From assembly GCA_017355425.1 (NCBI GenBank), contig CP070233.1:1094501-1158500 (forward strand): 64,000 bases of DNA, written 5' to 3'. Of this stretch, positions 55,166 to 61,965 are shown in pieces. Both the position numbers and the translations under genes were made by a program. Origin of the DNA: Dolichospermum sp. DET69. GTDB lineage: Bacteria; Cyanobacteriota; Cyanobacteriia; Cyanobacteriales; Nostocaceae. Below the pieces are notes generated by a model. That model did not search any database and was not told the origin of the DNA. It saw only the letters and a program-made list of their open reading frames with translations. The first letter of the stretch is position 1. Every line of letters begins with the position of its first letter.

Positions 55166-55477
55166 CTAAACCTGAGATTCTTTGTCTTGTGCCATCTCAG
55201 CTTGAAGTTTGGCTAATTCTTCAGGAGAAAGTTCATCAAGACGCTTTTGCAAAAAAGCCGTTTCATAAGCTTCTCGTTGTTGATGGTAGGTCATTTTATT
55301 CCCCATTGCTCGGAAAAGATAGGTACATAACCAGCCAATTAAGCCAGCTATCAATAAAACTTGACTCCAGATACCAGCATTCTGACTATCTAACCCTACT
55401 AGCTGCAAACCCACATAAGCCAAGCCACCAGCTACAAAAACGCCGAAGCCAATACCAATCGCGTCAATACGTCGCAT
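55166..55477 (-). CDS. DUF3007 family membrane protein
   Basis: A 103-residue protein with two transmembrane segments (IGIGFGVFVAGGLAYVGLQL; VLLIAGLIGWLCTYLFRA) and a charged C-terminal helix (LDELSPEELAKLQAEMAQ). I recognise this as the DUF3007 type, which is conserved next to ndhL in cyanobacteria. Function is unknown, but the constant neighbour suggests a thylakoid role. It starts 26 bases after the ndhL stop. Confidence 0.85.
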   Translation of the reverse strand: MRRIDAIGIGFGVFVAGGLAYVGLQLVGLDSQNAGIWSQVLLIAGLIGWLCTYLFRAMGNKMTYHQQREAYETAFLQKRLDELSPEELAKLQAEMAQDKESQV

Positions 55478-55503
55478 GAGTTTTATGACCTACCAAAACT
55501 TAT

Positions 55504-55752
55504 TTAAACAATTTGTCGGGGACGGGGATTCAAATTCACAAACGGGGAGAGAACAAGCAACCCCGGAAAGAAAAAGAACACTAAAAAGTACATAAACACC
55601 CGTTCCACAGAACCACACGTATACCATCTTAAGTTCAAGTAGAAAAAGACAGCAATGGGTATTACCAGCAAATAAGCGCCAGCCAAACTCAGATACAGTA
55701 GTGCTACAACCATATTCCTTACCGCAATTTGAACTATATTTGGTGCATTCAC
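55504..55752 (-). CDS. ndhL: NAD(P)H-quinone oxidoreductase subunit L
   Basis: An 82-residue NDH-1 subunit of the thylakoid membrane, needed for respiration and cyclic electron flow. The family block is [20 protein letters not shown], then [20 protein letters not shown], with two to three membrane helices and a basic tail. I start at ATG 55752; ATG 55713 (MVVALLYL) would be a shorter form. It is co-oriented with the DUF3007 gene and trpA. Confidence 0.92.
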   Translation of the reverse strand: MNAPNIVQIAVRNMVVALLYLSLAGAYLLVIPIAVFFYLNLRWYTCGSVERVFMYFLVFFFFPGLLVLSPFVNLNPRPRQIV

Positions 55753-56029
55753 TTCCTATCTTATGCTGAATGGCTGGTTTGAGGAAATCGGTAATTGTCT
55801 TATTTTCCATCTTCCCAAATCCCATTGCCCAAAAATCGAAACTTATGATATAGTTGTCTACAGCCGTTAAGCGCGAGCTACATGGCTAAATTAAGATTTT
55901 GTTTCGGTGCTAAATGTCAAATATTAGCGTTAGCAAATAAAATTCTCAAATCTACTTGCCAAAAAAAAGCAATTAGTGGTATAACAGACAAGCGGGTGAA
56001 TAACGCCCCAAAAAACTGGATAACACTTC

Positions 56030-56114
56030 GGGAGTGTGGCGGAATGGTAGACGCTACGGATTTAAAATCCGTTGACTTTAAACGGTCGTGGGGGTTCAAG
56101 TCCCCCCCCTCCCA
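56030..56114 (+). tRNA. tRNA-Leu (anticodon UAA), without intron
   Basis: An 85-base class II tRNA. The anticodon loop is TTTAAAA at 56061-56067, giving anticodon TAA at 56063-56065 on a perfect ACGGA/TCCGT stem. The T arm is GGGGG-TTCAAGT-CCCCC, the long variable arm has a GAC/GTC stem and the discriminator is A. The acceptor stem GGGAGTG/CCCTCCC has one T-C mismatch. Many cyanobacterial tRNA-Leu(UAA) genes have a group I intron between U34 and A35; this one is continuous. Confidence 0.93.
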
Positions 56115-56130
56115 TCTAAAAAATAACTAA

Positions 56131-56190
56131 AAATGTGCTAAAACGCTAGGTTGGTTTTTTCCAAAGGTTTTGTTTAGCACATTTTTTTTT
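56131..56190 (+). terminator. Terminator after tRNA-Leu
   Basis: AAATGTGCTAAAAC (56131-56144) pairs with GTTTAGCACATTT (56172-56184), with one bulge, followed by nine T residues. Confidence 0.8.
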
Positions 56191-56195
56191 GGAGC

Positions 56196-56390
56196 CTAAC
56201 AACCTATAGCAATAATGTGCAAGATCCAAACACACGCTATGGGACGGCTATATACAATCCAGGATTTGCTCAAACTCTCCTCACTTTGGATGTTAAAGGA
56301 AAAAATGCCCTTTCTTTACAGAATTTCACCCAATTCACAGATAATAGTCAACGGCAAAACTATTCTTCAATTGAGAACTTTAAACGTTAA
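56196..56390 (+). pseudogene. Unassigned gene relic
   Basis: An open stretch reads NVQDPNTRYGTAIYNPGFAQ, then TLLTLDVKGKNALSLQNFTQ and FTDNSQRQNY. The composition is protein-like, but no start and no family are recognisable, so it may be the end of a lost gene. A competing frame begins at ATG 56215. Confidence 0.35.
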
Positions 56391-56460
56391 ATCTCTCAAT
56401 GTAGGATAATAAAGCGATCGCTCTCAATCAGCATCATAACGAGCAATCTAATATCTAAAG

Positions 56461-56721
56461 TAGAGATTTAGCAATGCTCATTGGTGTCAACTTAAGTAAG
56501 GGCGTATTGCAATACGCCCCTACCTATCCGTTGGCTTCCACACCCGTGGTGGGAATCAATTCCCTGTCTAATAGCTAAAGTCCACCCTTAGTGGACTAAG
56601 GAATTTTCCCGGTGTTTAGTCATCTTGAGATGACTTCGGCTATTAGCAAGGAACTTGAGTTCTCTGCGGGATGTAGGTTTTACGTTAAGTTGACACTTGT
56701 GAAGCTCTTGCTTTACCCCTA
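56461..56721. mobile_element. 261-bp MITE-like element, copy 2 (inverted)
   Basis: The reverse complement of the element at 53113-53393. It starts TAGAGATTTAGCAATGCTCA, then TGGTGTCAACTTAAG and the GGGCGTATTGCAATACGCCC palindrome. The long palindromic repeat and TTAAGTTGACACT follow, with the end GCTCTTGCTTTACCCCTA. It lacks the 24-base insertion and has differing internal stems (AAAGTCCACCCTTAGTGGAC). Confidence 0.75.
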
Positions 56722-56791
56722 CTAATAACCAAAATAGAGATTTTCTGTTAATACTATAAAAGTTCAAATTCCTATTCTGTAAAATATATCT

Positions 56792-57637
56792 ATGTCGCCA
56801 AATTATAATTCAATTAATAACTACAACAAAACCATAAAAATAATTAGTCTTGCCACAATAGCATTATCTCTAACTGCTTGTACCAGCACCTCAATTACAC
56901 CACAATTAAAAACAAACACTGAACCATTAAAACTTGCTATTCCTAATAATCAAGCTAATTCCAAATCACAGCCACCGGCTAAAGTTGAAAACCTGACTTT
57001 TACCGTTCCTGAAAAATATCAAGCCAAAACAGTTTATAAAGTTGAACCCAGCAATAAAGAAAAAGTCATTGCACTAACAATTGATGATGGTCCATGGCCA
57101 AAAACCACCGCAGAAATGTTAGATATCCTTAAACAAAATGATGTGAAAGCCACATTTTTTTGGGTAGGAAGTGCGTTACAGGAAAATCCCGAAATAGCTA
57201 AACGAGTTGTAGCTGAAGGCCATGCTATTGGTAATCATACCTGGCATCATTGGTATCGAAATATGGATGAAGCCACAGCCAAAAGTGAAATTGAACGCAC
57301 AAATGACCTAATTTACAAAACTACAGGTGTGAAAACATCCTTTTTTCGTCCTCCAGGAGGCTATTTAAACAACGGATTAGCCACTTATGCTAAAAGTAAA
57401 AAGAATTCCGTTGTTATGTGGTCAGTGACTTCAGCAGATACAGATCCGCGCGCAAAATATCAAGTCTTTATTAAAAATATTCTCAGAGATGCTAAACCCG
57501 GCGCTATTGTTTTAATGCACGATGGTGGCGGAAATCGTGAAAGAACGGTAAAAGCCTTGCCAGAAATCATTAGCGGACTTAAACAGCAAGGCTACCGATT
57601 TGTGACAGTTCCTCAACTCCTGGAAATGGAGCATTGA
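56792..57637 (+). CDS. Polysaccharide deacetylase (NodB-type) lipoprotein
   Basis: A 281-residue protein with a lipoprotein signal (ATIALSLTAC, lipid Cys near residue 30). Its NodB homology domain has ALTIDDGPWPKTTAEM (metal Asp pair, near residue 96), HAIGNHTWHHW (metal His) and FFRPPGGYLNNG, with PGAIVLMHDGGG near the end. All catalytic motifs are present. It likely removes acetyl groups from peptidoglycan or exopolysaccharide in the periplasm. It follows the second MITE and is followed by a tandem repeat. Confidence 0.92.
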   Translation: MSPNYNSINNYNKTIKIISLATIALSLTACTSTSITPQLKTNTEPLKLAIPNNQANSKSQPPAKVENLTFTVPEKYQAKTVYKVEPSNKEKVIALTIDDGPWPKTTAEMLDILKQNDVKATFFWVGSALQENPEIAKRVVAEGHAIGNHTWHHWYRNMDEATAKSEIERTNDLIYKTTGVKTSFFRPPGGYLNNGLATYAKSKKNSVVMWSVTSADTDPRAKYQVFIKNILRDAKPGAIVLMHDGGGNRERTVKALPEIISGLKQQGYRFVTVPQLLEMEH

Positions 57638-57767
57638 GAATTGATTTTGGGCGCTGTGCGCGTGCGTAAGAATTAATTTTGGGCGCTGTGCGCGTGCGTA
57701 AGAATTAATTTTGGGCGCTGTACGCGTGCGTAAGAATTAATTTTGGGCGCAGGCCCTGCGCCCCTAC
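57638..57767. repeat. 32-bp tandem repeat, about 3.5 copies
   Basis: Units begin at 57638, 57670 and 57702 and read GAATTAATTTTGGGCGCTGT then GCGCGTGCGTAA. A fourth partial unit ends in the palindrome GGGCGCAGGCCCTGCGCCC. It lies between the deacetylase and the IS element. Confidence 0.85.
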
Positions 57768-57784
57768 AAATGGGAAATTTACTC

Positions 57785-59155
57785 ATTGACACTCTCAGGG
57801 CTAAAGCCGCTGAGATTCTTTGATCAAAGACATGACTTGCTCGTCCAGGATTTCTCCAGCACAAGTAGAGGTCTTATCTCCCAAAGCGTTGCTCATGTCT
57901 AGCATGAAAGTTCCGGTATGCCCTACCGTACTCAATCCTCGACTTAGGATATTTCTAGCTGCATTTTCATCTCTATCCATCACACAACCGCATTTACAAA
58001 TATGCGTTCTGGTGGATAGAGATTTTTTGACAATTTCACCACAGCCAGAGCATTCTTGGCTTGTATATTGCGGATTGACCGCTACTGTGACTCTCTTGAA
58101 TACTTTCCCGAAATATTCAAGCCAGACACGAAACTGATACCAAGATGCGTCGTTGATAGACTTGGCTAGACAATGATTTTTCACCATATTTTTAATTCTC
58201 AAATCTTCGTAGGATATCAAGTCGTTTGACTGAACTACGCACCGTGCTAATTTCACAGCATGGTCTTTACGTTTCCTACTTATTTTGAGGTGGCGTTTAC
58301 CTAAAATCTGTCTAGCTTTGCCTCTATTTTTTGAACCTTTGACTTTTCTGGAAACACGACGTTGTGAACGTTTAAGAATCTTTTCTCCAATACGCAGAAA
58401 TTTAGGATTCTCAATCATCACACCATTGGAGTCAGTGTAGTATTCTTTCAAGCCTACATCTAATCCAACTGTATTTCCTGATGGAGTTATATCTTCTTGG
58501 CGATTAACATCAATGCAAAACTGACAATAATAGCCATCAGCCCGTTTAACTAACCTAACTCGTTTAATTTGATTTATTTGATAAAAATGCAAATCACGAG
58601 TCCCTTTGATCTTTAATCTACCAATACCTTTTTTATCAGTGAATGTGATAGATTTACGATCTTCTGAAAGCTTCCATCCTGATGTTTTGTATTCGACAGA
58701 ACGGCAGTCTTTTTGAAACTGAGGATATCCCTTTAATCCAGGAATATTCTTTTTACAGTTATCGTAAAACCGAGAAATAGAAGACCATGCTCGTTCGGCG
58801 CTGGCTTGTCGTGCCATTGAGTTAAGTTCATTAGCGAATGGAAAATTAGCCGCCAAAACAGCGCAATATTTCTGCAAGTCGTTTTTGCCCGTATCTTTTA
58901 CGTCCATCCATAGCCGAATACAGCTATTCCGAACGAATTGAGCGGTGCGAATTGCATCATCTACTGCGCTAAATTGAACTGATTTCCCGTAAGTTTTGAA
59001 CTCAAAAACTAGCATCGCTTTTACCTCCAACCTTATACTACTCTTCATGGCGTAAGATTGTCAAGATATTTAGCGGTACAAGATTTAAATAGGTTAAAAC
59101 CTATCGTGTCGCTTATATCTCTTTCTCTGAAGCCACTGAGCTTTACGCTTACCGG
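57785..59155 (-). mobile_element. IS200/IS605-type element carrying tnpB only
   Basis: The right end at about 57785-57835 has a hairpin GGGCTAAAGCC flanked by CTCA/TGAG. The left end near 59089-59104 has the hairpin ATAGGTT-AA-AACCTAT, then GTCGCTTATATCTC and ACTGAGCTTTACGCTTAC to about 59155. The decayed copy at 60246-60625 shares both end regions but with different hairpin bases, which supports these borders. There is no tnpA, so it would need one in trans. Confidence 0.75.
57801..59015 (-). CDS. tnpB: TnpB RNA-guided nuclease of the IS605 family
   Basis: A 404-residue TnpB. The N-terminal wedge begins MLVFEFKTYGKSVQFSAVDD. RuvC residues are Asp 186 in TVGLDVGLKEYY, Glu in LISYEDLRIKNM and Asp in MDRDENAARNI. 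The zinc ribbon is CSGCGEIVKK...CKCGCVMD. All catalytic residues are present, so cleavage activity is plausible. TnpB uses an RNA transcribed from the element's right end, which here would lie at about 57740-57860. GGAGG precedes ATG 59015, which I prefer over an upstream ATG. There is no tnpA partner. Confidence 0.93.
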   Translation of the reverse strand: MLVFEFKTYGKSVQFSAVDDAIRTAQFVRNSCIRLWMDVKDTGKNDLQKYCAVLAANFPFANELNSMARQASAERAWSSISRFYDNCKKNIPGLKGYPQFQKDCRSVEYKTSGWKLSEDRKSITFTDKKGIGRLKIKGTRDLHFYQINQIKRVRLVKRADGYYCQFCIDVNRQEDITPSGNTVGLDVGLKEYYTDSNGVMIENPKFLRIGEKILKRSQRRVSRKVKGSKNRGKARQILGKRHLKISRKRKDHAVKLARCVVQSNDLISYEDLRIKNMVKNHCLAKSINDASWYQFRVWLEYFGKVFKRVTVAVNPQYTSQECSGCGEIVKKSLSTRTHICKCGCVMDRDENAARNILSRGLSTVGHTGTFMLDMSNALGDKTSTCAGEILDEQVMSLIKESQRL

Positions 59156-59546
59156 ATACTTCTGTAACGACGGCAGCACAGACTTGAGCCTCTTGCCAAA
59201 GTTTGTCCAAAATAAACTCCGCGCTATAGCTCATAGTCGTGACAAATACACCTACAGCATCATTATTGCCATCACATAACCAAGAACCTTCCAGGGTAAC
59301 TTCTAGGTATTCAGTATCACAGTTAGATAAGCAGATGATTTCACTGTCATGGTGCTTCAATTCCGTCTTCAGTCTTTCTACTCCTGGCAAATCAAGAGGT
59401 AGCAAAAAGGAAGCTGTCGTGGGTTCAACACGCAAAGCTTGACTGACACGCAGTGCCAAAATCACCCTTTGTGCTACCCATGTTTCCAGAGATTGAGTGA
59501 GACACTCTAAATAAAAACCATTTTCCGTGTAAGTTAATTTCAGCAT
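59094..59546 (-). CDS. Hypothetical protein, 3' end altered by the IS left end
   Basis: A 150-residue protein beginning MLKLTYTENGFYLECLTQSL, then WVAQRVILALRVSQALRVEP and FLLPLDLPGVERLKTELKHH, ending in a basic tail. I do not recognise a named family. The last ~20 residues (VSGKRKAQWLQRKRYKRHDR) come from the IS605 left end, since the same DNA occurs at the end of the decayed copy. The gene's real C-terminus is therefore lost or replaced. It follows the HNH gene by 16 bases on the same strand. Confidence 0.65.
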   Translation of the reverse strand: MLKLTYTENGFYLECLTQSLETWVAQRVILALRVSQALRVEPTTASFLLPLDLPGVERLKTELKHHDSEIICLSNCDTEYLEVTLEGSWLCDGNNDAVGVFVTTMSYSAEFILDKLWQEAQVCAAVVTEVSGKRKAQWLQRKRYKRHDRF

Positions 59547-59562
59547 TCCTCTTGCTCTCCTG

Positions 59563-60081
59563 TTATTCCAGGTTTGCTTGCATATCAATCCAAAACTTCT
59601 CAGCAAATGTCACAGTCGGATGAACAGGTGCTTTAGGTAATTTCCGCAAGGGCATCCCAGCTTCAGCAGGTGTTTTATCGCCTTTACGAGAATTACATTT
59701 CGCGCAAGCTATGACTACGTTATCCCAAGTATGTCGGCCGCCTTTAGATCGGGGGATGACATGATCTAGGGTGAGATGTTTGTTAGTACCGCAATATTGA
59801 CAACTGCTATGATCTCGTCGCAAAACCTCCCGACGATTCACCGCTGGAACTTTCCACATTCGTTCTGTCGCAGTAATTTTTAAGCGAATGTGTTTGGGTA
59901 CAGAGAGGACAAATCTAGATGAGTGAATCAACCAACCTTCTTCTGTAGAAAATTCCAATGGTTCGGCTTTATTGCTGACTAGCAACACTATCGCCCGCTT
60001 GATATTTACCCGACACAGTGGCAAGTAATTCTGGGAAAACACGACCACAGATTGCTCTAATACTTGGATTGCGCTGATCAC
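59563..60081 (-). CDS. HNH endonuclease (widely conserved cyanobacterial type)
   Basis: A 172-residue protein. The N-terminal half includes SAIQVLEQSVVVFSQNYLPL and KHIRLKITATERMWKVPAVN. The C-terminal HNH core has CQYCGTNKHLTLDHVIPRSK then WDNVVIACAKCNSRKGDKTP. This type is widespread in cyanobacteria, usually without a known target. The start is GTG 60081, with AAGGAG 7 bases upstream. The downstream partner gene is 16 bases away. Confidence 0.88.
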   Translation of the reverse strand: MISAIQVLEQSVVVFSQNYLPLCRVNIKRAIVLLVSNKAEPLEFSTEEGWLIHSSRFVLSVPKHIRLKITATERMWKVPAVNRREVLRRDHSSCQYCGTNKHLTLDHVIPRSKGGRHTWDNVVIACAKCNSRKGDKTPAEAGMPLRKLPKAPVHPTVTFAEKFWIDMQANLE

Positions 60082-60245
60082 AGCCTGACTCCTTATCAAA
60101 AAACCCTCGCTTCTGTTTTAGACATAGCGGGGGTTAACAATTGACCTGATGGTTTTTCGTCTTATTTTGGTACAGCATTTTTTTGCTTTTACCTTTTGAT
60201 GTCCTATTCTTTGCTCCCGCGTTTGATCTCTATTTGTGATTTTGT

Positions 60246-60625
60246 ATTCATTGACACTCTCACCGTCTTTAGACACTGAAATTATTTAATCAATGAGCCG
60301 ACTTGTTTAAGCAGGATTACTCCAACAAAAATAGAGGTCGATTCTCCTAAAGCGTTAATGACCGTATCCCTACCGGACTCGATATTGACATTTTATCTTT
60401 TACCAAATCTAGCTTTCCTAAACTGCAATACCGTTAGGTATGACTACGCACTTAACAAATCTAGTTAAGTTTTTACGCTGTTTAGTTATACTTAAATTAT
60501 GGAGTTGCTCCTATTATATCACATCTACTGCGACCAGTTAATTTCTTACGTGACTAAAGTCACTCGAGTCGCTTATATCTCAGGTCTAAAGACACTGAGC
60601 TTTACGCTTACTGGGTAATCTTGTA
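60246..60625 (-). mobile_element. Decayed IS605-type element
   Basis: The minus strand at about 60250-60400 reads NALGESTSIFVGVILLKQVG then SLIK and stop, matching the end of the TnpB at 57801 (NALGDKTSTCAGEILDEQVM). The rest of tnpB is lost. Right-end hairpin GTCTTTAGAC and left-end hairpin GTGACT-AA-AGTCAC (60550-60563), then GTCGCTTATATCTC and CACTGAGCTTTACGCTTAC, remain. Confidence 0.75.
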
Positions 60626-60659
60626 AATTTATGTTGGGATATTTAAAATCATAAAACTT

Positions 60660-61105
60660 CGCGGGATGTGGGAAACTCAGTCACAAAGCGTGCTGAGAGG
60701 GAAACGGCACGAGCGGTAATAAAGGCAGTCAGTCTTTGCTTAACCATTACCGCCTTGGAGTTGTTCGATTCGGTGTGCTTTTGTATTGCACTTTCAATGG
60801 GACAATTACCATTTCAAATTTCACAACCCTGTACGCATAATGTTTTGCTCAATAGAGCCTCCCATTTCTGGGGTGATGTTAGCAACGACTGCGTTATAAG
60901 AGCTTGTTAGGCTGAAAGCACTGTTCCAGTGACTTTAGAACTGTTTAACTTACAGCGACAGAGCGGGGAACTAGCTTCGCATTCCGAGGTGTCGTGACTC
61001 AAATAACGGCTACCCTTCGACATCGCTTGTGGGTGGTCTGGTCAGTACAGCTTGTTTGATTTCTCTTACAAGCTCAATCCCTTTAGGGTTGAGTTACTGA
61101 CAATT
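60660..61105 (+). ncRNA. Large structured RNA candidate, possibly a stand-alone IscB-type omega RNA (HEARO)
   Basis: No convincing coding frame, but dense complementary arms are visible: CTCAG/CTGAG (60676, 60693), GCGGTAAT/ATTACCGC (60713-60720, 60746-60753), CACTG/CAGTG (60919, 60927) and CGACA/TGTCG (60956, 60990). At the 3' end are a CAGTA/TACTG stem (61043, 61095), AGCTTGT/ACAAGCT (61049, 61068) and CTCAA-CCC/GGGTTGAG (61073, 61086). The size (about 440 bases), the position beside decayed IS605-type sequence and the overall look suggest an OMEGA RNA of the HEARO type, without its IscB gene. This name is a hypothesis from memory of the family; the structure itself is directly visible. Confidence 0.5.
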
Positions 61106-61324
61106 GCCTTTTGTGCTTTGCCCTTGATGTTGGCTATTTTTACCCATAAATGAATACTCCACCTCCGCAGCAGCAAATTCCCAACTGCCGGGGCATTTGG
61201 TAGCTTGTGAAGAAGTAGAGATGGGATAAATAGATTTCACAGAAAATTTCACTTATTGAACATTCCTTTAAACATACTACACTTGTATTACTATCCTGTC
61301 TATACCTTATAAGGAGAAAAAATC

Positions 61325-61660
61325 ATGCAGACCATTACACGCACCCCAACAACTGATATGGAAGTTACCAGTATTCGTCTAGAACGGGAACTGAAAGAGA
61401 AACTCAAAGATATCGCTGGTAATCAAGGATATCAATCTCTAATTCGAGATATCCTCTGGAATTATATCCAGCAAAAATCAGGTGAGTGGAAACCCCGTTT
61501 TTCTAAATCTGATATTCGCGCTAGTATTGCTGCTGTGGCGCAACAGGAAGAGTTTTGTGTCCTCACGGGTAAATTAATTGAATCGCAACAGCCAATGTTA
61601 TTAGGATTGACGAGGAATGGTGATATGGTTCCTCTGTGTCTTGAGAGTTTAGCTGGCTAG
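61325..61660 (+). CDS. Ribbon-helix-helix protein
   Basis: A 111-residue protein. Residues about 12-55 (EVTSIRLERELKEKLKDIAG then SLIRDILWNYIQQ) form a CopG/RHH DNA-binding domain. The C-terminal half (FCVLTGKLIESQQPMLLGLT) is unfamiliar. AAGGAG lies 9 bases before ATG 61325. It is monocistronic with a perfect terminator downstream. It may be a regulator or an antitoxin-like protein; no toxin is adjacent. Confidence 0.75.
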   Translation: MQTITRTPTTDMEVTSIRLERELKEKLKDIAGNQGYQSLIRDILWNYIQQKSGEWKPRFSKSDIRASIAAVAQQEEFCVLTGKLIESQQPMLLGLTRNGDMVPLCLESLAG

Positions 61661-61678
61661 TACAGTAATTATAGTTAA

Positions 61679-61713
61679 TTTTACCCAGATGCTACCCTGG
61701 TAACTGGGTAAAA
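61679..61713. terminator. Bidirectional-looking terminator
   Basis: TTTTACCCAG (61679-61688) pairs perfectly with CTGGGTAAAA (61704-61713), starting 18 bases after the stop codon. The remaining gap to 61965 shows no gene. Confidence 0.75.
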
Positions 61714-61965
61714 TACCAATTTTGAGATTTATTTAAGACAATTTCCCAGATCAAGTCAGGTTTACCGTGTAAATTCGGATGCAAAGCATGAGATTTCCGG
61801 GTTAATTATAAAGGAATTACGGTTTATATCTATTTCAAGAGACAGGATATCCTAAATGCCAGATTCACTCAATATCAAACTCTCAAATATTATTTTCACC
61901 ATAACTGTTAATCAATTTATGGTTCTTGAGGAATAACAAAAGTATGATCTAAAGATGGATAACCA

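Noticed and set aside
55882-56130. 82-codon frame ending in GGMVDATDLKSVD
   Set aside because: This peptide is the well-known false translation of a tRNA-Leu gene; the tRNA at 56030-56114 explains it.
56215-56409. 64-codon frame starting at ATG 56215
   Set aside because: A different frame over the same bases reads more like protein; neither has a recognisable family, so only a low-confidence relic was listed.
60668-60910. 80-codon frame in the structured RNA region
   Set aside because: No ribosome site, Cys/Leu-rich and unfamiliar sequence, and the DNA is better explained by paired RNA stems.
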